Positions 25,359 through 34,208 of a stretch of 64,000 nucleotides of DNA are shown here, one piece after another. The stretch spans positions 62,001-126,000 of the forward strand of contig JBARIW010000077.1 of assembly GCA_049799955.1 (NCBI GenBank). Direction: 5' to 3'. A model generated the notes under the pieces. The model ran no database searches, had not been told where the DNA came from, and saw nothing but the letters and a program-made list of their open reading frames with translations. The number at the start of each line of letters is the position of its first letter. Position 1 is the stretch's first letter. Position numbers and translations under genes: made by a program. Source of the stretch: JBGTFE01 sp049799955 (GTDB lineage: Bacteria; Acidobacteriota; Blastocatellia; Pyrinomonadales; Pyrinomonadaceae).

Positions 25359-25540
25359 CCTTTTTTCCCCGGCGCATCCTTTTTAAGGTTATTAAATAGA
25401 ATTGTTAATTTTGGCAAAAAAATCTTCATGAAAACAGACTTTCGAAAAAGTTGACGATGACTTAATCTTTATTCTAATTTATTTAGGTAAGCCTAAAAAA
25501 TTCGATTGCCCGGATTTACATAAATTTTCTGATTCTCCTT
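25359..25540 (+). promoter_or_regulatory. Divergent upstream region of the RRE-lanB arm
   Basis: AT-rich 180 bp with TTGACG near 25451 and T/A-rich possible -10 hexamers about 17 nt later. It does not carry the shared leader, so this third arm may be controlled differently. No ORF. Confidence 0.35.
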
Positions 25541-26899
25541 ATGAACAAAACAGACACATCGGAAAAAGAAACTTATTCTACAACTTCGGATTTTATAAAA
25601 ATAAGACCGGAAGTGAGATTTATAAACGATGACGACGGAATCGTCATAATCACTGCAAGCGGGTATAAGCGGCTTAATTCCAAATGGATTAAAAAACTGC
25701 ATGAAAAAATTTACCCTGTATTATTAAACGGATGCTCTAAAGACGCGCTTCTAAAACGATTCGAAAATGAGACGAGAACCGCCCTGAGTCTTTACCTTCA
25801 GGCGCTCGAAAAATCCGATTCTTTTATAAAGGGAAATATCCGGATGGAAGCCTACCGGGATTCTTCCGGGCTTTCGTCTCAGGAACTTACAAAAAATTTA
25901 ACAAAAGACCACGATGCCGCAACTACAATTAATCTGGCGAAAAAAAATCAAATTTTGATAATTTGCACGCCGCTGAATTTGTTTCAGATATTAGATAAGT
26001 TAAAGGAATTTGGAAAAAACAAACAGATTATTATTTTTCTCCTCGACGAAAATTTCACGCCGGACGTTTTCTTTACAAGGCTTGTGAAATGGCACATGCA
26101 GGCGGAGCCGTTTCTTTCAAAAAAACTCTTCAGCATATCCTTTTTTCGTTGGGACGATAATAATTTAAGCTGCGCGTTAAAATTCCGAAAAACTCCGTCC
26201 GGGCTTTTAAGTTTTAGCGATTTGATAAAAGAGATTGACTTAATTTCACCCGTTAAAACCGTTTCACAACTGCCGCTTTCGATTGTTTCTCTAAATCATA
26301 AAAAAATGATAAGCCTGAATTACAAGTCCGCCGCCGAAAGCCTTTTAATCGGCGAAATAATCAAACAAACGGCTTTCACACAAAATGCGAATGATTTTAA
26401 TTTCGTTTCCTCCGCTTCAAGATTAGAAATCAGGGCGAAGATTTTAGACGAATCCGCAGCCGCGCTTTTTGAGTCAACGTCCGCCGACAAGCGAATCGAT
26501 GCATTAAACTTATCGAGCGGTGTTCCGGCAATAGATTATCTGCAAAAGGTTTTAAGAGTAAAAATTTCAACTTTGCCTGTAAAAAAAGATGTATCAGACA
26601 ACTGTTTTTATCGTTTTTCCGGCGAATCGTGTTCTTTCGTTTCGTTAAGTGAAAAAAAAGCCCTGCACGATTTTCTGCTTTTCGCCGTTTATTCGATTTT
26701 TTATTCCTCCGCAGATTTCAAGACGGAAAAAGCGGCTTTTCACTCTAATATATTGATGTTCGAGTCTAAAAAAGAGCTCAAAAAAATGATTAAATCGGCG
26801 GAAAAGCTTTTGAAAAAAAATTACAGGAATTACACCTTGAAAATAAATAAAGTTTCTACTTTCTGGGGAAATTTTTACTGGGGAAAAGCGAACGATTAA
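25541..26899 (+). CDS. RRE-containing cyclodehydratase partner protein (TOMM F/ocin-ThiF-like)
   Basis: 452 residues. Residues 18-85 (IRPEVRFINDDDGIVIIT, a helix pair, then VLLNGCSKDALLKRF) look like the winged-helix RiPP recognition element that binds leader peptides. The middle resembles the divergent E1-like body of thiopeptide partner proteins. LPLSIVSLNHKKMISLNYKSAAESLL recalls their late segment. No Cys-x-x-Cys zinc motif is visible. It would bring the precursor to YcaO. It is followed 3 nt later by the lanB-like gene. Confidence 0.62.
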   Translation: MNKTDTSEKETYSTTSDFIKIRPEVRFINDDDGIVIITASGYKRLNSKWIKKLHEKIYPVLLNGCSKDALLKRFENETRTALSLYLQALEKSDSFIKGNIRMEAYRDSSGLSSQELTKNLTKDHDAATTINLAKKNQILIICTPLNLFQILDKLKEFGKNKQIIIFLLDENFTPDVFFTRLVKWHMQAEPFLSKKLFSISFFRWDDNNLSCALKFRKTPSGLLSFSDLIKEIDLISPVKTVSQLPLSIVSLNHKKMISLNYKSAAESLLIGEIIKQTAFTQNANDFNFVSSASRLEIRAKILDESAAALFESTSADKRIDALNLSSGVPAIDYLQKVLRVKISTLPVKKDVSDNCFYRFSGESCSFVSLSEKKALHDFLLFAVYSIFYSSADFKTEKAAFHSNILMFESKKELKKMIKSAEKLLKKNYRNYTLKINKVSTFWGNFYWGKAND

Positions 26900-26902
26900 A
26901 GG

Positions 26903-29296
26903 ATGGAAACGCAAGAAAAATCGTCGGCAGGTAATAATTTTCAGCCTGTTTTAACAGCGGTCAGGGAAGCGAGATACTCATTTCAATCACCGTTTTTTAT
27001 GCAGTCAAAGGAGTTTGAAAATTTAGCGGCGCGCAAAGCCGAGCTTTCCGTACGGCGGCAAAGGCTCAGCGATGAAATTGTCGAACAACTATTTGATTCG
27101 ATTCATTCGAGCAATGATGAAAAGCCGCGTCAAAAGCTAATCGAATTAAAAAGAAGAGTTTACAATCTTCGCAATATTTCCGTTGCCGATACTGCCGGCT
27201 TAAAGCTTTCAAGCGGTCTGAATATCCAACTCGACGAATATGCCGCCGCCGTAAGTGAAATTAATAATATATTCGAAATCTACACTGAAAAAATCCGTGC
27301 GGAAATCGAAAATTCCTGCGCGTCGGTTTTAGAAGATGAAATTTTTCTGGCATCGCTTGAATATTCCTGCCCGAATCTTTCGGTTTCAAAATCAATTCAA
27401 AAAATAAAGTTTTCGAAATGGCTCAAAAAAGTTTCGACCATTTATGCTTATGCTCTGAAACACATTACTAAAACTCCGCCGCTTTTTACTTTCAGCCGGA
27501 TTTATCTTCCCGCTTCAAAGGGCGTCGTCGAAGAAGATACTTTTGAAACAGTTCTGAACGCCGAAATTTTTTCGGAGCTTGAAGATTCTTTGCTCAATTC
27601 TATCGAGGACAAATCATTTCAGAGATTGGAAATGGTTACAAAATGGAGAAGCGGCGACAGGTATTATTTTTTAGTTTTTCGTGATAACGCCGTCAAAATT
27701 CTGCATTATCCGGCAACGCCTTTGTTGGAAAAAACGGTTAATTATTTTCTTGAGTCCGAATCGAAGAATGATTACGTAAGTTATCAAAATTTTTCGGACT
27801 TTATTTCCGGCGAAGATTCACCGAAGCTTTTGGAATTGATTGAAAACCTAAAACAGGACTCCATTATATTTTCATACCTGATTGAAAACGCGCAGACGCC
27901 GTTTGACAGTCTCGTTGAAATCGATGCCGACCGCCGTACAATTTATGAGAATTTACGTCAAACTGACGGGCAGATTATCGCTTCCGCTCAAATCGGAAGC
28001 GAACACCGGAAAATCGCGCACGACATCTCGACGCTCGGAATAAAAACAAATCCTTTTTATATCGGCTACAACTACGCGGGACAAATTAATTCCGAGCAGG
28101 AAAAAACGGCAAATATTTTTTCAAAAGACTTATTTGAAATTGCGGACGTTTTTCAAGCGGACGATAACAACAGCTATAATCGGGCGATAATACTCGATTT
28201 AATCGAAAAATGCTTCGAAACATCGGGCAAAAACAGGCTTCCATTTTTGGAATTATTGACCAGAGCATTGTGGCTTAAGGTTGATGAAAAAGCCGGACAA
28301 AAGGATTATTCCGAAAAGATTTTGAGCAAAGTTTTCGATTTTCGGGAAGAAACACTAAAAATAACGGGGAAACTTTCTGCGGAAAATATTATTGCGTTAG
28401 AAAATCTACTGCCTGAAAATAAGAAAAAAACGCTCGGCGCGCAGAGAGATTTTCGGATGTGTTTTGTCGGCGCGGTGGACTTTCAAACGCCGTCTTTTTA
28501 CGTTCATAACGTCTTTTCAGGCGACGAAAGATTTATCAACAAATATTTGACCAAACGAAATTTTGTCCGGTTTAATCCGCACAATTCGTCTGAAGAAATC
28601 GTCAATGTGGAAGTGTTGCCTGCGTGGAATATACCGCAGCACCGCGTCGACCGGAGTTTTCCGGCGGGCTTTAGTTTCGACCGGCGTTCCCGTCAATTTT
28701 TTGACGAAACGATTAATCCCGAAGACATCGAAGTCGTATTTGAAGAAACGCCGGTATTTTTTCACCGTTTGACGAAGAAAAAACTGAAATTTCATTATCG
28801 CGGACTGGCTTTATTTCAGAGATTGCCTATTCCGTATAAGCTTTTGTTGTTTGACCAGACGGATTTTTTTGTAAATTCCTTTGCTCAAATTCCTCCGCCT
28901 TGCGAAAAAAATGAAACGGTCTTTCTCGATGGGCTTTGTTATAAAAGTATAAATTTGCGCCGCCCGGTTTTTTGTATCGGGATTGAATTGCTGAATTCAT
29001 ACATTTTAGAGAAAGATTGGATTCGCGGAGCTTATTTTTTTAGAGATTATATTAAAAAAACTCTTAATATATGTTCGGATTATTTGTATTTCAGGCTCGT
29101 TAAAGAAGGACACTTTACGGACACTCCGCGTTTTTTAAATTTGCTTCACCCGCTGAGCTGGGATATTTTCAGGCGAAGTGTCTTAAAATCTCCGGACAGC
29201 GACGCCGTTCATTTTGCCGAGTGTCTGCCCGCGCCCGCGCAGATGTTTCACAAAGCGGACGGAAATCATTTCACGGAGTTTATGATAGAAATTTAA
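26903..29296 (+). CDS. LanB-type tRNA-glutamate-dependent dehydratase, glutamylation protein
   Basis: 797 residues, the size of split thiopeptide LanB proteins that lack the elimination domain. Family-like segments are an N-terminal SVRRQRLSDEIVEQLFDSI helix, WLKKVSTIYAYALKHITKTPPLFTFS near residues 172-198, and a late LRRPVFCIGIELLNSYILEKDW-type region. The enzyme would attach Glu to Ser/Thr side chains using Glu-tRNA. The partner elimination protein starts 1 nt after its stop. Confidence 0.82.
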   Translation: METQEKSSAGNNFQPVLTAVREARYSFQSPFFMQSKEFENLAARKAELSVRRQRLSDEIVEQLFDSIHSSNDEKPRQKLIELKRRVYNLRNISVADTAGLKLSSGLNIQLDEYAAAVSEINNIFEIYTEKIRAEIENSCASVLEDEIFLASLEYSCPNLSVSKSIQKIKFSKWLKKVSTIYAYALKHITKTPPLFTFSRIYLPASKGVVEEDTFETVLNAEIFSELEDSLLNSIEDKSFQRLEMVTKWRSGDRYYFLVFRDNAVKILHYPATPLLEKTVNYFLESESKNDYVSYQNFSDFISGEDSPKLLELIENLKQDSIIFSYLIENAQTPFDSLVEIDADRRTIYENLRQTDGQIIASAQIGSEHRKIAHDISTLGIKTNPFYIGYNYAGQINSEQEKTANIFSKDLFEIADVFQADDNNSYNRAIILDLIEKCFETSGKNRLPFLELLTRALWLKVDEKAGQKDYSEKILSKVFDFREETLKITGKLSAENIIALENLLPENKKKTLGAQRDFRMCFVGAVDFQTPSFYVHNVFSGDERFINKYLTKRNFVRFNPHNSSEEIVNVEVLPAWNIPQHRVDRSFPAGFSFDRRSRQFFDETINPEDIEVVFEETPVFFHRLTKKKLKFHYRGLALFQRLPIPYKLLLFDQTDFFVNSFAQIPPPCEKNETVFLDGLCYKSINLRRPVFCIGIELLNSYILEKDWIRGAYFFRDYIKKTLNICSDYLYFRLVKEGHFTDTPRFLNLLHPLSWDIFRRSVLKSPDSDAVHFAECLPAPAQMFHKADGNHFTEFMIEI

Positions 29297-29297
29297 A

Positions 29298-30101
29298 ATG
29301 AACAGCGAATTGCCGAAATGGCTTAGTTTTTATATATATCTTCCCTGGACCGGAAATGAATTTTTAGCGAATTTTCTCCCTCAGATGATTTCCGCTCTAA
29401 AAGCTGAAAATCAAATTAAAAGATTCTTTTTCATCAGGTATATCGAAGGCGGCTATCATCTCCGGCTGAGACTGCAAATGACTGCTGATTCGGACTATCA
29501 AATAATCGAAAAGCAGATTAAAAATACTTTAGAAAATTTCCGAAAGCACGGCAAAATCTCAAGCTCCCAAATCCGGCTCGCGCGCGCCGAATATTCCCGT
29601 GAAGAGCAATATTTCGGTGAAACCCGCGAATCGGTTTACGCCGAGCTGGTAAATGAGCAGACGAGTTATTTGAGTATGCAGATGTTAGCCGGAGCCGGCG
29701 AACGAAACTATGCCTTACTGTTAAAAAATGCTGCTTCATTATATTGGATATTCGCTCTTTCATCGTTTGATGAAAAAGATTTTAATCAAAGCTTAGCGGA
29801 AAGCCACGCCTTTGCCGAAAGAAATAAAGCCGAAAATAGAAAAGATTATTCTTTTGATTCTCTTCTGCGAAACGTTTCAATTACAGTCGAGAGAACGTCC
29901 GAAGCAATCGTCAAATTGCCGCATCTGGTGCGGGCGGCATCGTTACTTAAAAGACTTAAACTATGCAAACGCGGACGTTTTGCGGCGACTCACGGAATTC
30001 ATTTATATTGCAATAAACTGGGATTTTCAATGTCCCAGGAATCTGAAATTTATACTTTATTAAGCGAAATCCCGAAGCTTTCCTCAAAGATTGAAAAATG
30101 A
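29298..30101 (+). CDS. LanB-type elimination protein (SpaB_C/Lant_dehydr_C)
   Basis: 267 residues. FFFIRYIEGGYHLRLRLQ (about 43-60) is the classic SpaB_C signature, and a later segment ATHGIHLYCNKLGFS matches the H...N-[KR]-L-G motif. It would remove the glutamate to give dehydroalanine or dehydrobutyrine. The start is 1 nt after the glutamylation gene, and together they correspond to a full LanB. It is the last gene of the third arm. Confidence 0.85.
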   Translation: MNSELPKWLSFYIYLPWTGNEFLANFLPQMISALKAENQIKRFFFIRYIEGGYHLRLRLQMTADSDYQIIEKQIKNTLENFRKHGKISSSQIRLARAEYSREEQYFGETRESVYAELVNEQTSYLSMQMLAGAGERNYALLLKNAASLYWIFALSSFDEKDFNQSLAESHAFAERNKAENRKDYSFDSLLRNVSITVERTSEAIVKLPHLVRAASLLKRLKLCKRGRFAATHGIHLYCNKLGFSMSQESEIYTLLSEIPKLSSKIEK

Positions 30102-30236
30102 CTAAGCCTTCGGCAATCTGCCGTCGTAGAGTCTTACAATCGAAACTTCCGCGTTTGGGCTGGCAGTAAATACAAGACTATCAAAATCGTATGTTAAAAT
30201 ATAAATATTTTTGTAATTCTTTTTGTAAATTGCGTA
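30102..30236 (-). pseudogene. Possible C-terminal gene relic left of the opp operon
   Basis: A minus-strand frame of 44 codons without a start ends in a coherent sequence (TYDFDSLVFTASPNAEVSIV, then RLYDGRLPKA and TAG). A TGA stops it upstream. It looks like the tail of a lost gene. Family unknown; chance is possible. Confidence 0.3.
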
Positions 30237-30240
30237 TCAA

Positions 30241-31974
30241 ATGTCTAAAATCACGCGGCGCGAATGGTTATATCTTGCCGGTGCAGCGACTATCGGAAAT
30301 GGTTTGAGCGGTTGTAGAAATACGCCGAGAAAGCAAGCGATTCTCATAAATTCAAGCGAGCCGCCGCTAACGCGGCAAGGACGAATTTTGCCGCTTGATG
30401 CTGCGCCTTTGGAGAAACAGATTTTATATGAAGCGGCTTCAGAGCCGCGGCATCTCGATATTGCGCGCGATATTTACGGCGCGGGCGTGGCGATAAATTG
30501 GGGCGGCGAGCCGCTTCTCAGGCGCGACCAGAATCAAAATCTCGTTCCGGCGATGGCTGAAAGCTGGACGGCGGGCGCGGGCGCGGAATATTGGGATTTT
30601 ACGATTCGCGCGGGCGCGCGCTGGAGCGACGGCGTGCCGATTACGGCGCACGACTGGGTTTTTACCTTTCGCCATCTCGCTTCGCCCAAATTAGATAACG
30701 CCTGGACCTGGTTTTTCTACGACATCAAAGGCGTTCAGGCTCTCAAGGAAGGCAAAGGACAGCCGGAAGATGTCGGTGTCGAAGCGATTGACGAACGGAC
30801 GGTGAGAATCCACGGCGAGAGCGGCGCGATTCCGCATCTTCCGTCGCTAATGGCTTATATGGCGGCAGTTCCCGCGCCGCGCCATAAAGCGGAAAATAAC
30901 CCGGAACATTGGGCTGACACGGCGGAAGGCTTTGTCTCTTCGGGTCCGATGCGGCTTTTGAGCTGGGAACACAACCAGCGACTGGAATGGGACGCGAACC
31001 CGTATTATAACGGACCGCATAAGGTTGGAATTCAAAAACTCATACAGCTTGTCGGCGCGCCCGCCATCGGCTGGTTTAATTCGTGGCTCAACAAGGAAAT
31101 CGATTACATCGCCATCTTGCAGCCGCAGGAGCTCGCGCAGGTGCGAAACGATGCCGAGCTTGAACAATATCTTCATTCGTTCAATAATTTTCAGACCGAG
31201 TATTTGTCTTTTGATTGCGCGCGCGCGCCGTTTGATAATTTGAAGCTCCGGCAGGCGCTCTCGCACGCCGTTTACCGCGAGCCGTTTTGCAATAAAGTGA
31301 TGCTCGGAACGCGGATTCCGGCGTTTTCGATGCTGCCGCCGGATTTTCCGGCTTACAACGCGGAATTAAAATCCGTGCAGGATTTTAACGTCGAAAAAGC
31401 AAAGACGCTTTTAGCCGAAGCGGGCTATCCGAACGGCAAAGACGCGAGCGGAAATCAGCTTGTTTTGGAAATGTTTTCCAACGGGCGTGATGTCGTTCTG
31501 GAATACGTCAAAGACCAATGGGAAAGATATTTGGATATTGCCGTAAACCTGCAAATAGTCGAAGCCGGAGTTTGGAGCGCGCGGCGCGCGGCGCACGAAA
31601 TGCCGCTTTATCGAGGGCAGTACGAATACGATTTTCTCGACCCGGCGAATATGCTGACGCGGCTCTGGCGAAGCACGGACGAAAAAGGCTCGCCGCGCCA
31701 TTCGTGGAAAAATCAAAATTTCGATGAAATGGTAACGCAAGCCGGACGAGAAATCGACGAGCAAAAACGAATAAATCTTTACAAGGAAGCCGAAAGAATT
31801 CTGGTCGAAGATGTCGGCGGTCTTTTCCTGACGCATATGGTTACGCATCAAGTCTGGCATCCCTATCTAACCGGATTCGAGCCTGATAAAAACGGCAGCG
31901 TCGTTTTTCGTTATCTGGATATTTCGCGCTTTCAGATGTATATCAGAAACGATGTCGACGAGTGGCGCGGATAG
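30241..31974 (+). CDS. Peptide ABC transporter substrate-binding protein (OppA-like)
   Basis: 577 residues. The N-terminus has a Tat-like RREW followed by a hydrophobic stretch and LSGC lipobox (residue 25), so it should be a lipoprotein. The body matches SBP_bac_5: ILYEAASEPRHLDIARD, WGGEPLLRRD, an ARWSDGVPITAHDWVFTFRH segment and LLAEAGYPNGKD. It binds oligopeptides for the OppBCDF permease encoded downstream. Strand composition becomes much richer in GC from here on. Confidence 0.9.
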   Translation: MSKITRREWLYLAGAATIGNGLSGCRNTPRKQAILINSSEPPLTRQGRILPLDAAPLEKQILYEAASEPRHLDIARDIYGAGVAINWGGEPLLRRDQNQNLVPAMAESWTAGAGAEYWDFTIRAGARWSDGVPITAHDWVFTFRHLASPKLDNAWTWFFYDIKGVQALKEGKGQPEDVGVEAIDERTVRIHGESGAIPHLPSLMAYMAAVPAPRHKAENNPEHWADTAEGFVSSGPMRLLSWEHNQRLEWDANPYYNGPHKVGIQKLIQLVGAPAIGWFNSWLNKEIDYIAILQPQELAQVRNDAELEQYLHSFNNFQTEYLSFDCARAPFDNLKLRQALSHAVYREPFCNKVMLGTRIPAFSMLPPDFPAYNAELKSVQDFNVEKAKTLLAEAGYPNGKDASGNQLVLEMFSNGRDVVLEYVKDQWERYLDIAVNLQIVEAGVWSARRAAHEMPLYRGQYEYDFLDPANMLTRLWRSTDEKGSPRHSWKNQNFDEMVTQAGREIDEQKRINLYKEAERILVEDVGGLFLTHMVTHQVWHPYLTGFEPDKNGSVVFRYLDISRFQMYIRNDVDEWRG

Positions 31975-31986
31975 TTTGAAGAATTT

Positions 31987-32071
31987 TTTGCCCGCGAAAT
32001 GCGCGAAAGGGCGCGAAATGAAGAAAGAAAAATAAATAATTTCGCGATTTTTCGCGCATTTCGCGGGCAAA
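31987..32071 (+). repeat. GC-rich palindrome, copy A
   Basis: Left arm 31987-32019 starts TTTGCCCGCGAAATGCGCGA. Right arm 32039-32071 is its near-perfect reverse complement. A 19-nt A-rich centre separates them. It fills the gap between oppA and oppD. Copies B and C lie after oppD and oppB. Confidence 0.88.
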
Positions 32072-32085
32072 GCTTCTTAATTTTT

Positions 32086-33123
32086 ATGCAAAGAACCTTA
32101 CTTGAAGTCGAAAATCTACAGACGCAGTTTGATTCGGCAAAAGCCGTCAAAGGCGTGTCTTTTTCGGTTGCGGAAGGCGAAGTTTTAGGTATTGTCGGCG
32201 AATCAGGCTGCGGCAAGAGCGTTACCGCGCTTTCGATTATGCGGCTTATCGAGCCGCCCGGCGAGATTTCCGCAGGCTGTGTGATTTTCCGCTACGAAGA
32301 TAAAGAAACGGATTTGTTAAAACTCTCCGATAAACAACTGGAAAAAATCCTTGGAACGCGCATCTCGATGATTTTTCAAGACCCGATGACTTCGCTAAAT
32401 CCGGTTTTGTCGGTCGGTTATCAAATTATGGAAACTCTGCGCGTTCATCGCGGGCTTTCAAACAAACAAGCGCGCGCGCAGGCGATTTATCTTCTTCAGC
32501 GCGTCGGGATTGCGAACGCCAAACAAAGAATCGACGACTATCCGCACGAATTTTCCGGCGGGATGCGCCAGCGCGTGATGATTGCGATGGCGGTCGCCTG
32601 CCAGCCGAAACTCCTTATCGCCGACGAGCCGACAACCGCGCTCGACGTTACGATTCAGGCGCAAATCCTGAATCTTTTGCGCGAGTTCAAAAATGAACTG
32701 GGAATGTCGATTATTATCATCACGCACGATTTGGGCGTCGTCGCGCAAATTGCCGACCAGGTTGCCGTGATGTATGCGGGAAGAATCGTTGAAAACGCGC
32801 CCGTTCAAGCGATTTTCAGCTCGCCGCAGCATCCGTACACGCAGGCGCTCGTCGCTTCGATTCCGCGTCTGGGCGAGCAGCCCGAAAGACTGCAAACCAT
32901 TGAAGGCGCGCCGCCGCGTCTTCGGCGTGAAGATTATATCGGCTGTTCCTTTTACCCGCGCTGCCCGTTTCACATCGCAATCTGCGCCGAAAAGCGTCCT
33001 GAATTGTCGGAAGTGCGCGGCGGACACGTTGCCGCCTGTTACGTCGCGCAGGAAAAGAATTTGCCCGCGAAAAGTGCGAAAGAACGCGAAAAAAAAGAGG
33101 ATTTAAGAGCGAAATTTGATTAA
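32086..33123 (+). CDS. oppD: Peptide ABC transporter ATPase (OppD-like)
   Basis: 345 residues from the ATG at 32086; an in-frame start at 31999 lies in the palindrome and was rejected. Walker A GESGCGKS, Q-loop FQDPMTSLNP, signature FSGGMRQR and Walker B LIADEPTTALD are present. The C-terminal oligo_HPY domain follows with a cysteine set (GCSFYPRCPFHIAIC). The last about 20 residues (LPAKSAKEREKK...) are encoded by the left arm of palindrome copy B, an added tail. Confidence 0.93.
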   Translation: MQRTLLEVENLQTQFDSAKAVKGVSFSVAEGEVLGIVGESGCGKSVTALSIMRLIEPPGEISAGCVIFRYEDKETDLLKLSDKQLEKILGTRISMIFQDPMTSLNPVLSVGYQIMETLRVHRGLSNKQARAQAIYLLQRVGIANAKQRIDDYPHEFSGGMRQRVMIAMAVACQPKLLIADEPTTALDVTIQAQILNLLREFKNELGMSIIIITHDLGVVAQIADQVAVMYAGRIVENAPVQAIFSSPQHPYTQALVASIPRLGEQPERLQTIEGAPPRLRREDYIGCSFYPRCPFHIAICAEKRPELSEVRGGHVAACYVAQEKNLPAKSAKEREKKEDLRAKFD

Positions 33124-33170
33124 AAATAAAATTAGAATTTTCGCGCTTTTTCGCGCTTTTCGCGGGCAAA
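33060..33170 (+). repeat. GC-rich palindrome, copy B, overlapping the oppD 3' end
   Basis: Left arm from 33060 (TTTGCCCGCGAAAAGTGCGA) and right arm 33137-33170 are complementary with a few mismatches. The left arm and centre supply the last oppD codons, so insertion extended or replaced the original C-terminus. Confidence 0.85.
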
Positions 33171-33182
33171 ATAAAAAATAAA

Positions 33183-34148
33183 ATGTCGGAAATATTGCTT
33201 CAAACAATCGATTTGACCAAAAGTTTTTCGTCGAGAAACGGAATTTTTGGCAAAAGCGTCGAAAATATCGCCGTTGACCGCGTGAGTTTATCTTTGCAAA
33301 CAGGTGAAACGCTCGGGTTAGTCGGCGAATCCGGCTGCGGCAAATCGACTTTCGCTTTGACGATTATGCGGCTTTACGCGCCTGACGACGGACAAATCAT
33401 TTTTGACGGGAAAGACATCTCGCACGCGGGCGAGCGAGAATTGAAATTAATCCGCAAACAAATGCAGATGATTTTTCAAGACCCGCTCGCGTCGCTCGAC
33501 CCGCGCCTTTCAATCGAGCAAATCATCGGCGAGCCGCTCGAAATTCACAACATCGGCACAAAATCCGAAAGGCGAAAAATCGCCGCCGAGCTGCTTGAGC
33601 GTGTCGGTTTAGCGGCGGAAGATTTGCATCGTTTTCCGTCCGAATTTTCCGGCGGTCAGCAGCAGCGCATCGGCATCGCCCGCGCTCTCGCATTGCGTCC
33701 GAAGCTCGTTATCTGCGACGAAGCGGTTTCGGCTCTGGACGTTTCCGTTCAGGCGCAAATTTTGAATCTCCTGCGAGATTTGCAGGACGAATTCGGCTTG
33801 GCTTATCTTTTCATCTCGCACAATATCGCCGTTACGGCTTTTATGAGCCGTCGCATCGGCGTGATGTATCTGGGAAGATTAGTGGAAATCGGCGAAAGTC
33901 GTCAGATTACAAACGCGCCGCGTCATCCGTACACGCAGACTTTGATTTCCGCAATTCCCGAACCCGACCCGTCGAAACACAAAATCGAAGTAGATGTAAA
34001 AGGCGAGATTGACGTGATTACGCAGCGCCCGGCGGGTTGTGTTTTCCGCCTGCGCTGCCCGCTCGCGCAGGAAATTTGCGCGGCGGAAGAACCGCAGCTG
34101 CGCGTGATTGAAGAAGACAGTCAAGTTGCCTGTCATTTTGCCGTTTAA
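33183..34148 (+). CDS. oppF: Peptide ABC transporter ATPase (OppF-like)
   Basis: 321 residues with Walker A GESGCGKST, FQDPLASLDP, signature FSGGQQQR, Walker B VICDEAVSALD and a C-terminal oligo_HPY domain (GCVFRLRCPLAQEIC). It pairs with OppD to energise peptide uptake. It starts 13 nt after palindrome B. Confidence 0.93.
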   Translation: MSEILLQTIDLTKSFSSRNGIFGKSVENIAVDRVSLSLQTGETLGLVGESGCGKSTFALTIMRLYAPDDGQIIFDGKDISHAGERELKLIRKQMQMIFQDPLASLDPRLSIEQIIGEPLEIHNIGTKSERRKIAAELLERVGLAAEDLHRFPSEFSGGQQQRIGIARALALRPKLVICDEAVSALDVSVQAQILNLLRDLQDEFGLAYLFISHNIAVTAFMSRRIGVMYLGRLVEIGESRQITNAPRHPYTQTLISAIPEPDPSKHKIEVDVKGEIDVITQRPAGCVFRLRCPLAQEICAAEEPQLRVIEEDSQVACHFAV

Positions 34149-34208
34149 AACCTGGAGTGTGTTATAAACTATTGAAAAATCAAGCTTTGAGGCGCTAAAA
34201 ATTAAATT

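Noticed and set aside
31867..32216. Minus-strand frames across palindrome A
   Set aside because: Repeat-derived reading frames opposite oppA/oppD, with no independent support.
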